A DNA stretch of 64,000 nt from JACVRW01 sp963827065 (GTDB lineage Bacteria; Actinomycetota; Thermoleophilia; Solirubrobacterales; Thermoleophilaceae), in contig CAWGZM010000002.1 of NCBI GenBank assembly GCA_963827065.1, forward strand, positions 12,009-76,008, written 5' to 3'. Made by a program: the position numbers and the translations under genes. The notes beneath the pieces are model-generated. The model saw only the letters and a list, made by a program, of their open reading frames with translations, searched no databases and had not been told where the DNA came from. Positions 9,144 through 19,791 of this stretch are shown piece by piece (position 1 is the stretch's first letter; each line of letters begins with the position of its first letter).

Positions 9144-9827
9144 ATGAAGCTCCGCCTCACCGCGGTGGCAAGCGTCGCCACCGCGCTCACAGTTCCCGCG
9201 ACTGCCTCGGCGGCCACGCTGGAGATCGTCCCGGACCAGCCTTGCTACGGCTCCGGCCAGACCGTCAGCCTGCTCGGCACAGGATTCACGCCCAGCCTCA
9301 TGAACGGCATCGCGGTAACGAAGGACGGCGAGAGCATCGGATCGCTGACGACCGACGCGACGGGCGCGTTCAACGGCTCGCTGCGGCTCGGTCAGGCAAA
9401 CGGCAGGCGGACGAGCATGTACACGGCCACCGACACCTCGAACCCGACGCTGACCGCCTCGGACCAGATCACCGTGAGCGAGACCGACGTCGGCCTGCGG
9501 CCGAAGAGCGGCGCGCCCGGGCGCAGGGTGCGGATCAAGGCGGTCGGGTTCACCGCGGGCGGCGAGCGCCTGTGGGCTCACGTCACGCGCAACGACAAGA
9601 CGCGCAACCGGCCGGTCGGAAGGCTGAAGGGGGCGTGCAAGGGCATCACGAAGAAGCGCCGGCTGCTGCCGCGGAACGCGAAGGTCGGCGTCTACACGGT
9701 CCAGTTCGACGCCTTCCGGAAGTACAGCCGCCGGCGCGCCCAGAGCGTGAGCTACACGATCACGGTGCGCCGAGTCGTCAGGCCGTCAGCATCGGCGAGC
9801 GTGACGAGCTGGTCGCGGATCTACTGA
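9144..9827 (+). CDS. Secreted Ig-like hypothetical protein
   Basis: 227 residues from an ATG preceded by CTGGAGAG. Residues 1-23 make a signal peptide (ending ATASA-ATLEIV). The mature part reads as two beta-sandwich modules: one around PCYGSGQTVSLLGTGFTPSLMNGIAVTKDGESIGSLTTDATGAF (split motif; IPT/TIG or bacterial Ig style), and a second beginning GAPGRRVRIKAVGFTAGGERLWAHVTR. The C-terminus is basic and predicted surface exposed. I do not recognise a specific family. It is convergent with the metallopeptidase gene, separated by one base. Confidence 0.65.
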   Translation: MKLRLTAVASVATALTVPATASAATLEIVPDQPCYGSGQTVSLLGTGFTPSLMNGIAVTKDGESIGSLTTDATGAFNGSLRLGQANGRRTSMYTATDTSNPTLTASDQITVSETDVGLRPKSGAPGRRVRIKAVGFTAGGERLWAHVTRNDKTRNRPVGRLKGACKGITKKRRLLPRNAKVGVYTVQFDAFRKYSRRRAQSVSYTITVRRVVRPSASASVTSWSRIY

Positions 9828-9828
9828 G

Positions 9829-10899
9829 CTAACCCGGCCAGGAGACCCGCAGCGCGAAGGGGCCGGCGCCGCTGTGGCGGCGCACGGTCACGGTCACGGT
9901 CTCGACGGGCCGGCGCCGGCACCACTCGACGGCGAGCGCACGGCCACCAAGGAGCTTGCGCCCGGCCGCGAAGCCGGCCGTCCGTACGGAGACCCCGGCG
10001 CGCAGCCGCGCCGGGCCGGCGAGCCGGACCCCGACCGCGCCGTCGAGCCGCAGCCGGAAACGGAATTGCCGCACTGCCCTGCGCCCCTGACCGAGCCGGC
10101 CGCGGAAGGTCCGCGAGCGCGGGCCCGTCCAGGGATGCAGCACGTCGCGGCGGATCGCCGCGTACGCGGAGCGGCCGGGACGCAGGATGCGGCTGTACTG
10201 CCAGGCGGCCTCGGGATATTGAATGTGCGCGTAGCCGTCGGCGAAGCCCTCGCCGGGATCGCTCAGGTAGTGACGGCCCTGGTTGCCCGGAAACAGGCGG
10301 CCGGCGTTCACGTGAGAGCAGACGCGCATGGCGCTCGACCAATGCTTGGCGCCCCAGTCGAGTGCGTTCCATGGGGAGTTCGAGCGCCGGCTCGCGACGT
10401 GGTGCCCGTACTCGTGCGTGAGCGCGTACTCGATCGGCACGCCGCGGACGGCCTCGCCCGGAACGTACATGCGCTGAGTGTCGACGCCGTAGCAGGCGAC
10501 GGCCCCGGGCCCGCCACAGATGCGCGCGATCTCACGCGGCGCGCCGACGTACACGGACAGGCTGCCGAGCTCGGGGCCGTGCAGAAGCGAGTCGAGGAAT
10601 CCGACGAGCGCGCGGTCGGCCGCGACGTCATCCGGATACGCGCGCGAGACGCGGACGCGCACGCGCTGCCCGTCCGTGGTCGTATACGCGCGCGTGGGGC
10701 CGGACGCACTCGCGGCGCTCGCGACGGGCCCCTCGAGCACCGTGTCGTTCAGATGCACATGGGCCGGTGCCGCAATCGCGGCCAGGGGCCGCTCGCCCGG
10801 GACGTCGCGCTCGCGCGCCGAGGCCGCGAGCGGAAAAGCCAGCAGCACGGCGACCCCAACCGCCGTGACACGGGCGCCGGGGCGAATGAGCGATGCCAC
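9829..10899 (-). CDS. Putative secreted zinc metallopeptidase
   Basis: 356 residues with a signal peptide of about 28 residues (MASLIRPG...LAASARERD). A HExxH zinc site is visible as YALTHEYGHHVASRR near residue 165, and a second Glu-containing helix, PGEGFADGYAHIQYPE, lies about 50 residues later, the usual arrangement for gluzincin-type enzymes. The last 100 residues form a basic beta-rich domain (RTFRGRLGQGRRAVRQFRFRL, split here) that may bind the envelope. The family cannot be named more closely. An extracellular protease is the most likely role, but a catalytically dead homologue cannot be excluded without structure. Confidence 0.65.
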   Translation of the reverse strand: MASLIRPGARVTAVGVAVLLAFPLAASARERDVPGERPLAAIAAPAHVHLNDTVLEGPVASAASASGPTRAYTTTDGQRVRVRVSRAYPDDVAADRALVGFLDSLLHGPELGSLSVYVGAPREIARICGGPGAVACYGVDTQRMYVPGEAVRGVPIEYALTHEYGHHVASRRSNSPWNALDWGAKHWSSAMRVCSHVNAGRLFPGNQGRHYLSDPGEGFADGYAHIQYPEAAWQYSRILRPGRSAYAAIRRDVLHPWTGPRSRTFRGRLGQGRRAVRQFRFRLRLDGAVGVRLAGPARLRAGVSVRTAGFAAGRKLLGGRALAVEWCRRRPVETVTVTVRRHSGAGPFALRVSWPG

Positions 10900-10946
10900 G
10901 CTGAATCAACGTGGCCCGCCCCGGGGCTCTTCCGGACCGCGCCCGG

Positions 10947-13496
<2,550 letters not shown>

Positions 13497-13502
13497 AGAA
13501 AA

Positions 13503-13539
13503 CCTAAGTCAGCTTATAGCAAGGCTGTGAAAGCGTCCA
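13503..13539 (-). promoter_or_regulatory. Candidate clpB promoter with HAIR-like site
   Basis: Read on the minus strand, a -10 hexamer TATAAG (13513-13518) stands 16 bases before the clpB ATG, with a weak TGGACG 15 bases further upstream. Overlapping the -10 is CTTGCTA-N7-ACTTAGG (13503-13523), which has the exact 7-7-7 layout of the HspR operator HAIR (CTTGAGT-N7-ACTCAAG) but matches only 9 of 14 half-site bases. HspR is encoded at 22075-22521. The promoter is reasonably supported and the operator is a hypothesis. Confidence 0.4.
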
Positions 13540-13695
13540 CCCTGCGCGACCTCGGTGCCGAGGCTATGACCGGTCGTCAGCGCCTGCGCCAGGCGCGCGC
13601 GCTCCTGGCCGAGCTGCAGCGGCCGCGGCCGCCGAGCTTCGGCTGCGCATCGCCGGGCCCTGACGGGCCCGCGACCATCTATCTTCGGCGCGACC

Positions 13696-14304
13696 GTGGC
13701 CGACGAGCCCGACAGCCCAGCCGACCTGCGTCGCCGCGCGGTCGAGCTGCTCGAGCACAACCTGCAGCGGGTGGAGACGACGCCGCGGCGCCCGCTCGAC
13801 CCGAACATGATCCGGACCGAGGCCGACCAGGCGGTCGTGAACGTCTCAGCCGCCTTCGAGACCCTGAACGCGCTCGGTCTCGTTACCGAAGCGGACCGCG
13901 AGCGCTTCTTCCGGCGGCTGCGCGAGATCACGAGCACCGCCTACGCGCCGTTCCGGGGGGTTGAGCTACGGCGTGTCGTGCGCGCCGAGCCGGCCCGCGA
14001 GACGCCCGGCCTGCACCTGCTCGCCGCCGAGCTCTACGGCGACGGCGTGCTGCTTCGCTGGCTGTTCGTCTCCCCGCCGGCCAACCCCGACAGCGCCGCG
14101 GGCGGCGAGCACCGGCCGCCGGCCGCCTTCTCGCTCTGGGACGACGCCGGGACGGCCTACACGCCTCAGGGCGGCGGCTGGATCCCCGGACACCACCTGC
14201 GCGGGGATACGGCCTTCGTGCCGGCGGTACCCGCCGCCGCGACGAGGCTCGAGATCGCCGCCGGCCGCCACCGGTTCGAGCTGCAGTTGCGCGCGCCCGC
14301 CTGA
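13696..14304 (+). CDS. Hypothetical protein with helical N-terminus and beta-rich C-terminus
   Basis: 202 residues from a GTG. A TATCTT hexamer ten bases upstream and no Shine-Dalgarno suggest a leaderless transcript. The first 85 residues are helical (SPADLRRRAVELLEHNLQRVE, split; ADQAVVNVSAAFETLNALGLVTEADRERFF), possibly a small bundle. The rest is beta-rich with conserved-looking Trp and Gly (LLRWLFVSPP, SLWDDAGTAYTPQGGGWIPGHH, FELQLRAPA), resembling an Ig-like or surface-recognition sandwich. No signal peptide is seen, so it is presumably cytosolic. I do not recognise the family. It is convergent with the Ala/Pro-rich gene that follows. Confidence 0.6.
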   Translation: MADEPDSPADLRRRAVELLEHNLQRVETTPRRPLDPNMIRTEADQAVVNVSAAFETLNALGLVTEADRERFFRRLREITSTAYAPFRGVELRRVVRAEPARETPGLHLLAAELYGDGVLLRWLFVSPPANPDSAAGGEHRPPAAFSLWDDAGTAYTPQGGGWIPGHHLRGDTAFVPAVPAAATRLEIAAGRHRFELQLRAPA

Positions 14305-14317
14305 GACAGGCCCCGGC

Positions 14318-15754
14318 TCAGGCCGGAGGCGCAGGCGGCGTGGGTGCCGGTGCTGCTGGTGCGGGAGCCGCCGGGGCAGGGGCCGGAACCGCCTCCGCCG
14401 GGGCGGGAGTCGCCGGGGCCGGCACTACAGGCGCGGGCGCAGCCGGGTCAACCGGGGCGGTCGGCGCAGTCGCCTCAGCGGGCGGCGGGGCCGGAGCGGT
14501 CTCGGGCGCCGGCGGGACGGTCGTCACGGGCGGGGTCACCGGCGCGGGAGCAGTCTCGTCGCCGTCCTCGTCAACGCCTGCCTCGTCCTCGTCGCCGCCG
14601 TCGTCCTCGTCATCGGGCCGCCCCACATCCTCGAGGAGGTCGAGCGGACCCTCGTCGTCGTCGCGCGCGGAGCGCCGGTCGCGCTCGCGCCCGCCTGCCG
14701 TGTCGTCCTGATCGTCGCGGCCGGCATCGTCATCCGGGTCGGCGGGGAGACCACCACCGGCGTCCGGCCGGTCCGGCTCCGGCTGCTCGCGGCCGTCCTC
14801 GTCATCGGTGCGAAGCGGTGGCCGCTGCGGCGCGGAGACCTCGAGGATCATGGTCGGCGGCGCCATCTCGACGCGGACGACCGGCTGAGGAGAGGCTGGG
14901 GCCGGCGCCGCGGGGGCCACAGGCGCCGGCGGCGCGGCCTGCGCGCCTGCCGTCTCCACGGCGACCTGAGCCGGGGCGCCACCGCCGCCGGCCCGCGCGG
15001 CCTCGGATCCACCGCCACCGGAAGCTTCTGCCGCGACCGCGGGAGTCGCTGCCGAGCGTCCCGCCGACTCGGCGGCTGCGCCTGCGGGCGGCGCGGCGAA
15101 GGCCTGGCTCGCTGCATCGCCGATTCCCTCCGGCAGCAGCCCCGCGACCATCTCGTCCGACTGACCCGCGCCCGCTCCGGAGCTCTTGTCCGCCCTGCGC
15201 TCGCCGGCGTCGCGCGCGGCGGCCTTGTCGGCGCCCGCCGGCTCGTCGCTGCCCGTCGGCTGGAGCGGCGCGATCGGGATGACCTCGGCCTCGCTCAGCA
15301 CGGCGACGCCGACGACTCCGGCGGCCAGTGCGGCCCCCACGGGGATCGGCGACGTGAACGGAAGCCGCAGGGGCGAGCGGCGGCTGGGCACGGCCTCCTC
15401 CGGCTGGACGCCGACCTCGGTGGCGTGGCCCGGGTCGGCCGGCTGGCCGATGAACGGCTCGAGCGCGATGCGGGGGACGGTCTGATCGATCAGCTCGCGA
15501 AGCGGCACGCGTCCGCCGCTGCGACGCTGGGTCCACGCGATGATCAGGAGCGCCCGGTCGAAGCTGCCCTGCAGATCGCGCCCGCGCGGGTCTGCCTTGA
15601 GGGCCACGTCCCACGCGGCCTCGCAGTAGCCGAGCAGCGTCTCGCGCGGGACCGCGGGGTAGCTCTCACGTGCGCGCGCGAGGGCGAGCGCCCGCTGCAC
15701 CTCGAGGTCGGCGAGCGGGTCTACGTGGAGTCCTGTGGCTGGGTCGCGGTCCAT
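14318..15754 (-). CDS. Ala/Pro/Asp-rich single-pass membrane protein
   Basis: 478 residues. The N-terminal 110 residues are an ordinary folded region (ALALARARESYPAVPRETLL, WDVALKADPRGRDLQGSFDRA, IIAWTQRRSGGRVPLRELID) that I cannot assign. A single transmembrane helix follows at about residue 135-155 (SPIPVGAALAAGVVGVAVLS). The remaining 320 residues are low complexity: Ala/Gly/Pro, then a strongly acidic Asp/Arg stretch, then Pro-Ala repeats to the end. This resembles bitopic proteins with a disordered extracytoplasmic tail. It is divergently arranged with the MinD-like gene at 15839, 84 bases away, so the two may share control. Confidence 0.55.
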   Translation of the reverse strand: MDRDPATGLHVDPLADLEVQRALALARARESYPAVPRETLLGYCEAAWDVALKADPRGRDLQGSFDRALLIIAWTQRRSGGRVPLRELIDQTVPRIALEPFIGQPADPGHATEVGVQPEEAVPSRRSPLRLPFTSPIPVGAALAAGVVGVAVLSEAEVIPIAPLQPTGSDEPAGADKAAARDAGERRADKSSGAGAGQSDEMVAGLLPEGIGDAASQAFAAPPAGAAAESAGRSAATPAVAAEASGGGGSEAARAGGGGAPAQVAVETAGAQAAPPAPVAPAAPAPASPQPVVRVEMAPPTMILEVSAPQRPPLRTDDEDGREQPEPDRPDAGGGLPADPDDDAGRDDQDDTAGGRERDRRSARDDDEGPLDLLEDVGRPDDEDDGGDEDEAGVDEDGDETAPAPVTPPVTTVPPAPETAPAPPPAEATAPTAPVDPAAPAPVVPAPATPAPAEAVPAPAPAAPAPAAPAPTPPAPPA

Positions 15755-15838
15755 CGGCCGATCTGCGCGTGGTGAGTGTCCCCTGCGGCGGGCATACCCA
15801 AACGCACGCTCGAGGCCGCATGAGGGTATAAGACATCG

Positions 15839-16990
15839 ATGGCCGAGGGGACACCTCCGCGCTTCAAGCTCACCGGCACGACGGCGGGCAGCGGGCGCCC
15901 GCGGGAACAGGACGAGAACGACGCCCCGAAGGGCCCGGGCGAGCCGGCGCAGCCGGCCGCGGAGCAGGCCGAGCCCGCTCCTCCCGCGCCGCCGCAGCCA
16001 GCCGCCAACGGCCGCGGGCCAACCCGCATCCCGGACTCGAGCCGCTTCCGGCGCGGGGACGTCTACACGCGCCCGGTCGTGGAGGGCCGCGAGGTGCGCG
16101 AGGGCACCTGGTCGCGACTGCGCGGGCGCGTCCGCACGCTCGCCACGAGCGAGGGCGAGCGGCGCGAGCAGGAGCTCGACCTGGCCATCCTCGAGGCGCC
16201 GCGCGCAACGCGGACGAACACCATCGCCGTCGTCTCACCCAAGGGCGGCGTCGGGAAGACCACCTGCACCTTCATCGTCGGGAACCTCCTGGCGGAGGCG
16301 CTCAACCTGCGCGTGGTGGCCGTGGACGCGAACCGCGACTTCGGGACGCTCGCCTCGCTCGCGCCCGACGATGCGCGCGTCGACCGCTCGCTCGCCGACC
16401 TCCTTCCCCACCTCGACCACATCGACTCGGTGTCCGACGTGCTCGCCTACGTCTCCCAGCTGCCCTCTGGGCTGCACGTGCTGGCGGCGCCCGAGCAGGC
16501 CGAGGTGATGGCCGCGATGACGCCCGAGACCTACGGCGACCTGCTCGACCTGCTCGGACGCTTCTATGAGGTGATCCTGCTCGACCTCGGCACCGGCATC
16601 ATCGACCCGCTGGCGCAGTTCGGCATCAGGCGCGCCGACCAGGCGCTGCTCGTGACTACGCCCGAGTACGTGACCGCCGACAAGGTGCTCGGGGCGCTCC
16701 GCTACCTCAACGCCGAGGCGGGCTGGGACAGCGGCGGCGAAGAGGAGAGCCTCAACCGCAAGCGCCTGACCGTCGTGCTGAACCGGGCGCCATCTGAGCG
16801 CTCCGGCGACCGCAAGGTGATCGAGTCCGCGTTCCGCCGCTTCGGGATCGGGCGCCACGTGACGATCCCATACGACGACCGCCTGCGCGTGATGCTCGAC
16901 TCGGCCACCTACTCGCTCGCGGAGCTCGACCGCTCCGTGCGCCTGCCGGTGAAGCGGCTCGGGGTCGACGTCGTCGACCGTCTGATCTGA
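15839..16990 (+). CDS. MinD/ParA-like ATPase with Pro-rich N-terminus
   Basis: 383 residues from an ATG six bases after a TATAAG hexamer, with no Shine-Dalgarno. The first 60 residues are Pro/Ala/Glu-rich and likely disordered. The ATPase domain starts near residue 125 with the deviant Walker A SPKGGVGKTTCTF, followed by VVAVDANRDFGTLASLAP, and VILLDLGTGIIDPLAQFG as the Walker B region. Such proteins use ATP-dependent dimerisation to position cargo such as chromosomes, secretion complexes or pili. No parB lies nearby. The gene immediately downstream (five bases) encodes a membrane-anchored coiled coil that may be a partner. Architecture recalls actinobacterial EspI-type proteins, but assignment stays general. 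Confidence 0.8.
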   Translation: MAEGTPPRFKLTGTTAGSGRPREQDENDAPKGPGEPAQPAAEQAEPAPPAPPQPAANGRGPTRIPDSSRFRRGDVYTRPVVEGREVREGTWSRLRGRVRTLATSEGERREQELDLAILEAPRATRTNTIAVVSPKGGVGKTTCTFIVGNLLAEALNLRVVAVDANRDFGTLASLAPDDARVDRSLADLLPHLDHIDSVSDVLAYVSQLPSGLHVLAAPEQAEVMAAMTPETYGDLLDLLGRFYEVILLDLGTGIIDPLAQFGIRRADQALLVTTPEYVTADKVLGALRYLNAEAGWDSGGEEESLNRKRLTVVLNRAPSERSGDRKVIESAFRRFGIGRHVTIPYDDRLRVMLDSATYSLAELDRSVRLPVKRLGVDVVDRLI

Positions 16991-16995
16991 GCGCC

Positions 16996-17352
16996 GTGCC
17001 ACGGACGATCAGAGAGCGGCCCCGATACGCGGCGCTGCTCGGGCTGGGCCTCGTGCTCCTGGTCGCCGTCGGGGTGCTGGCCGGTCTACTGCTGGCGGGC
17101 GGCGACGAGTCGACCGACCCGGGCGCGGACGCCGGCGCGAGCGTAGAGGCGCGCGAGCTACGCGCCGTTCGTGCCGAGCTGGAGGACGCCCGCGCGGAGC
17201 TCGAGACGCTGCAGACGGACGTCGAGCGCGCCGGCGACGCCGCCGCCCGCCGGCGGGCCCAGGCCGCGAGCTGGCGCCGCCGCGCCCAGCGTCTCGAGCG
17301 CCGCAACCAGGCGCTCCGCCGCGCCCTCACGCAGGCGCGTCAAGACCAGTAG
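16996..17352 (+). CDS. Membrane-anchored coiled-coil protein
   Basis: 118 residues from a GTG five bases after the MinD-like stop. It has a basic start (MPRTIRERPRY), one transmembrane helix at about residues 12-35, a short acidic linker, and then a continuous heptad pattern from residue 50 onward (RELRAVRAELEDARAELETL, RRAQRLERRNQALRRALTQ), so a dimeric coiled coil outside or inside the membrane is expected. Spacing implies co-transcription with the ATPase, and it may be its membrane adaptor. No known family is recognised. Confidence 0.6.
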   Translation: MPRTIRERPRYAALLGLGLVLLVAVGVLAGLLLAGGDESTDPGADAGASVEARELRAVRAELEDARAELETLQTDVERAGDAAARRRAQAASWRRRAQRLERRNQALRRALTQARQDQ

Positions 17353-17375
17353 CGCCCGCCGGGCCGCTGCACCTA

Positions 17376-17403
17376 TTGGAACAAGGCCCGGCTGGTGTTA
17401 CAC
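17376..17403 (+). promoter_or_regulatory. Candidate liv operon promoter and operator
   Basis: TTGGAA (17376-17381), a 16-base spacer, and TTACAC (17398-17403) form a plausible sigma-70-type promoter 41 bases before the livG GTG. The -10 lies inside a short palindrome GGTGT-T-ACACC (17394-17404), which could bind a regulator. Evidence is motif matching only. Confidence 0.35.
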
Positions 17404-17444
17404 CGGCGCGGGACCCGGGCATTGACCACTCGAGGAGAGGAGGA

Positions 17445-18203
17445 GTGGCGCTGCTCGCCATCGAGGAGCTCGTCGTCCGCTTCGGGGGCGTGACCGCGTT
17501 GGGCGGTCCGTCGCTGCGCGTCGAGCAGGGATCGATCTGCGGTCTCATCGGCCCCAACGGGGCCGGCAAGACGACCCTCTTCAACTGCGTCAGCCGTCTC
17601 TACACGCCCGAGTCGGGAAGCATCGAGTTCGACGGCGTCGACCTGCTCGCGCGAGCGCCGCACGAGATCTCGGCGCTCGGGATCGCGCGCACCTTTCAGA
17701 ACCTCGGCCTCTTCCGCTCGCTCACGGTGCGCGAGAACGTGATGCTCGGCTCCTACAGCCGCAACCGCCCGGGCTTCATCGGCAGTGCCCTGCGCATCGG
17801 GGCCGGCGCAGAGCGCGAGGTCGAGACAGCCGCGGAGGAGGTGCTCGAGCGCCTCCGCCTCGGCGACGTCGCGGAGCATCCAGCCGCCGGCCTGCCCTAC
17901 GGGACGCTCAAGCGGATCGAGCTCGCGCGCGCCGTCTTCCAGCGTCCCCGCCTCCTGATGCTGGACGAGCCGGCGAGCGGGCTCAACCACTCGGAGGTCG
18001 AGCAGCTCGCCGAGCTGATCCGCGGGCTGCGCTCCGACCTCGATCTCACGATCCTGCTCGTCGAGCACAACATGGGGATGGTCATGGGCCACTGCGACCA
18101 GGTCGTGGTCCTCGACCTCGGCCGCAAGATCGCCGAGGGCGAGCCGCGCGAGGTGCAGGAGGACCCGCAGGTGATCGAGGCCTACCTGGGAGCGCCCGCA
18201 TGA
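17445..18203 (+). CDS. livG: Branched-chain amino acid ABC transporter ATP-binding protein LivG
   Basis: 252 residues. The GTG at 17445 is chosen because GGAGAGG lies just upstream and the family-typical LLAIEELVVRFGGVTAL begins there. The 23 codons available further upstream do not match. Walker A is GPNGAGKTTLFN, the Q-loop lies in ARTFQNLGLF, the signature region is LPYGTLKRIELARAV (a variant of the LivG LSYGxQRR form), and Walker B is LLMLDEPASGLN. It energises uptake of leucine-family amino acids or related substrates with LivF. First gene of livGFHMK, overlapping livF by four bases. Confidence 0.93.
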   Translation: MALLAIEELVVRFGGVTALGGPSLRVEQGSICGLIGPNGAGKTTLFNCVSRLYTPESGSIEFDGVDLLARAPHEISALGIARTFQNLGLFRSLTVRENVMLGSYSRNRPGFIGSALRIGAGAEREVETAAEEVLERLRLGDVAEHPAAGLPYGTLKRIELARAVFQRPRLLMLDEPASGLNHSEVEQLAELIRGLRSDLDLTILLVEHNMGMVMGHCDQVVVLDLGRKIAEGEPREVQEDPQVIEAYLGAPA

Positions 18204-18910
18204 GCCTCGTCGAGGTCGAGGGCCTGCAGGCCAGCTACGGGCCAGTGCACGTGCTCGAGGGCATTGACTTCTCGATCGAGAAGGGCCGCCGGATGGCGCT
18301 GCTCGGCCCGAACGGCGCCGGCAAGACGACCGTCCTGCGCGCCCTCTCGGGCATGGTCAAGACCTCCGGCAAGGTGCAGTTCGATGGGCAGAGCCTGGCG
18401 GGCGTGGCGACCGCCGACGTCGCCCGACGCGGGGTCGCCCACGTGCCCGAGGGGCGTGGCACGCTCGGGCCGCTGACGGTGGAGGAGAACCTCCGGCTGG
18501 GGGCTTACGTGCGCCGTGACGGCGCCGACGTCAAGGAGGACCTCGGCCGCTGCTACGACTGGTTCCCACGACTCGAGGAGCGCCGCCGCCAGCCGGCGGG
18601 CAGCCTCAGCGGAGGCGAGCAGCAGATGCTCGCCGTGGCGCGCGCGCTCATGCTGCGGCCGCGGTTGCTGATGCTCGACGAGCCGTCGCTCGGGCTCGCC
18701 CCGATCGTGACGCGCGAGCTCTTCAAGGTGCTCGGCGAGATCTGCGACGAGCAGGGCATGACCGTCCTCCTGGTGGAGCAGAACGCGAACCTCGCGCTCG
18801 ACTTCGCCGACCACGCATACGTCCTCGAGTCCGGCCGCATCGCGCTGTCGGGCGAGGCAGACGAGATCAAGGGCGACGAAGAGGTGCGTCGCTCGTACCT
18901 GGGGTACTGA
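18200..18910 (+). CDS. livF: Branched-chain amino acid ABC transporter ATP-binding protein LivF
   Basis: 236 residues, ATG overlapping the livG stop (ATGA). Second ATPase of the transporter. Walker A is GPNGAGKTTVLRALSG, the signature LSGGEQQMLAVARAL is canonical, Walker B is LLMLDEPSLGLAP, and the H-loop region reads TVLLVEQNANLAL. The LivF-typical VAHVPEGRGTLGPLTVEENL is present. It forms a heterodimer with LivG on the LivHM permease. Confidence 0.95.
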   Translation: MSLVEVEGLQASYGPVHVLEGIDFSIEKGRRMALLGPNGAGKTTVLRALSGMVKTSGKVQFDGQSLAGVATADVARRGVAHVPEGRGTLGPLTVEENLRLGAYVRRDGADVKEDLGRCYDWFPRLEERRRQPAGSLSGGEQQMLAVARALMLRPRLLMLDEPSLGLAPIVTRELFKVLGEICDEQGMTVLLVEQNANLALDFADHAYVLESGRIALSGEADEIKGDEEVRRSYLGY

Positions 18911-19791
18911 TGGAGCGCTTCATCCAGGTACTGGTGGACGGGATCGCGACGGGCTCAATCTACGCCGCCGTCGCCCTCGCGCTGGTCCTGATCTTCCGCT
19001 CGACCGGCATCGTCAACTTCGCGCAGGGCGAGATGGCCATGTTCAGCACCTTCGTCGCCTGGGGCCTGTACGAGGCGGGCGTGCCGCTCGGCCTCGCGGT
19101 CCTCACCACGCTCGGGCTCTCGTTCGTCGCCGGCGTGGTCATCGAGCGCGTGCTGATCCGCCACTTTGAGGGGGGTGACGTGCTCACGCTCGTGATCGTC
19201 ACGCTCGGCCTCTTCATCCTGCTGAACAGCCTCGCCGGCTGGATCTGGGGCTTTGGCAACCGCGGCTTCCCGAGCCTGTTCCCGGACGACTCCGTCGACC
19301 TCGCCGGCGTCCGGCTGAGCGTCGAGTCGCTCGGCATCGTGGCGCTCCTGCTCGTCGTCGTCGGGCTGCTCTTCCTGCTCTTCCAGCGGACCAAGATCGG
19401 GCTCGCCATGCGCGCCGCCGCCCTAAACCCCGAGGCGAGCGCGCTCACGGGCGTGCGCGTCGGCCACATGCTGATGCTCGGCTGGGGCCTCGCCGCCGCG
19501 CTCGGGGCGCTCGCCGGGGTGCTCGTCGCGCCGCGCCTGTTCCTCGACGTGAATCTGATGGGCGGCGTGCTCATCTACGCCTTCGCCGCGGCGGCGCTCG
19601 GCGGCTTCGACAGCCCGATCGGGGCCGTGGTCGGCGGCTGGATCATCGGGGTGAGCGAGAACCTCGCCGGCACCTACGTCGACTTCATCGGCGCCGACCT
19701 GAAGATCCTGGTGCCGCTCGTGATCATCTTCGTCGTCCTGCTCGTGCGGCCGGCGGGGCTGTTCGGGACGCGCGAGGTGGCGCGAGCGTGA
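18910..19791 (+). CDS. livH: Branched-chain amino acid ABC transporter permease LivH
   Basis: 293 residues, ATG sharing one base with the livF stop. A polytopic permease of about eight transmembrane helices. The amino-terminal QVLVDGIATGSIYAAVALAL, the RSTGIVNFAQGEMAMF segment and LGGFDSPIGAVVGGWIIGV near the end are characteristic of LivH. It pairs with LivM to form the membrane channel. The gene overlaps livM by four bases. Confidence 0.95.
   Translation: MERFIQVLVDGIATGSIYAAVALALVLIFRSTGIVNFAQGEMAMFSTFVAWGLYEAGVPLGLAVLTTLGLSFVAGVVIERVLIRHFEGGDVLTLVIVTLGLFILLNSLAGWIWGFGNRGFPSLFPDDSVDLAGVRLSVESLGIVALLLVVVGLLFLLFQRTKIGLAMRAAALNPEASALTGVRVGHMLMLGWGLAAALGALAGVLVAPRLFLDVNLMGGVLIYAFAAAALGGFDSPIGAVVGGWIIGVSENLAGTYVDFIGADLKILVPLVIIFVVLLVRPAGLFGTREVARA

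Noticed and set aside
8780..9217. N-terminal extension of purD
   Set aside because: The extra residues are the GYD gene in another frame. Family-like sequence starts at the TTG at 8779.
13540..13690. Possible small gene between clpB and the gene at 13696
   Set aside because: Only Arg/Pro-rich translations with no ribosome-binding site or recognisable pattern.
14340..14711. Gly/Ala-rich plus-strand frame
   Set aside because: Pure mirror of the Ala/Pro-rich tail encoded on the minus strand; no start signal or domain.
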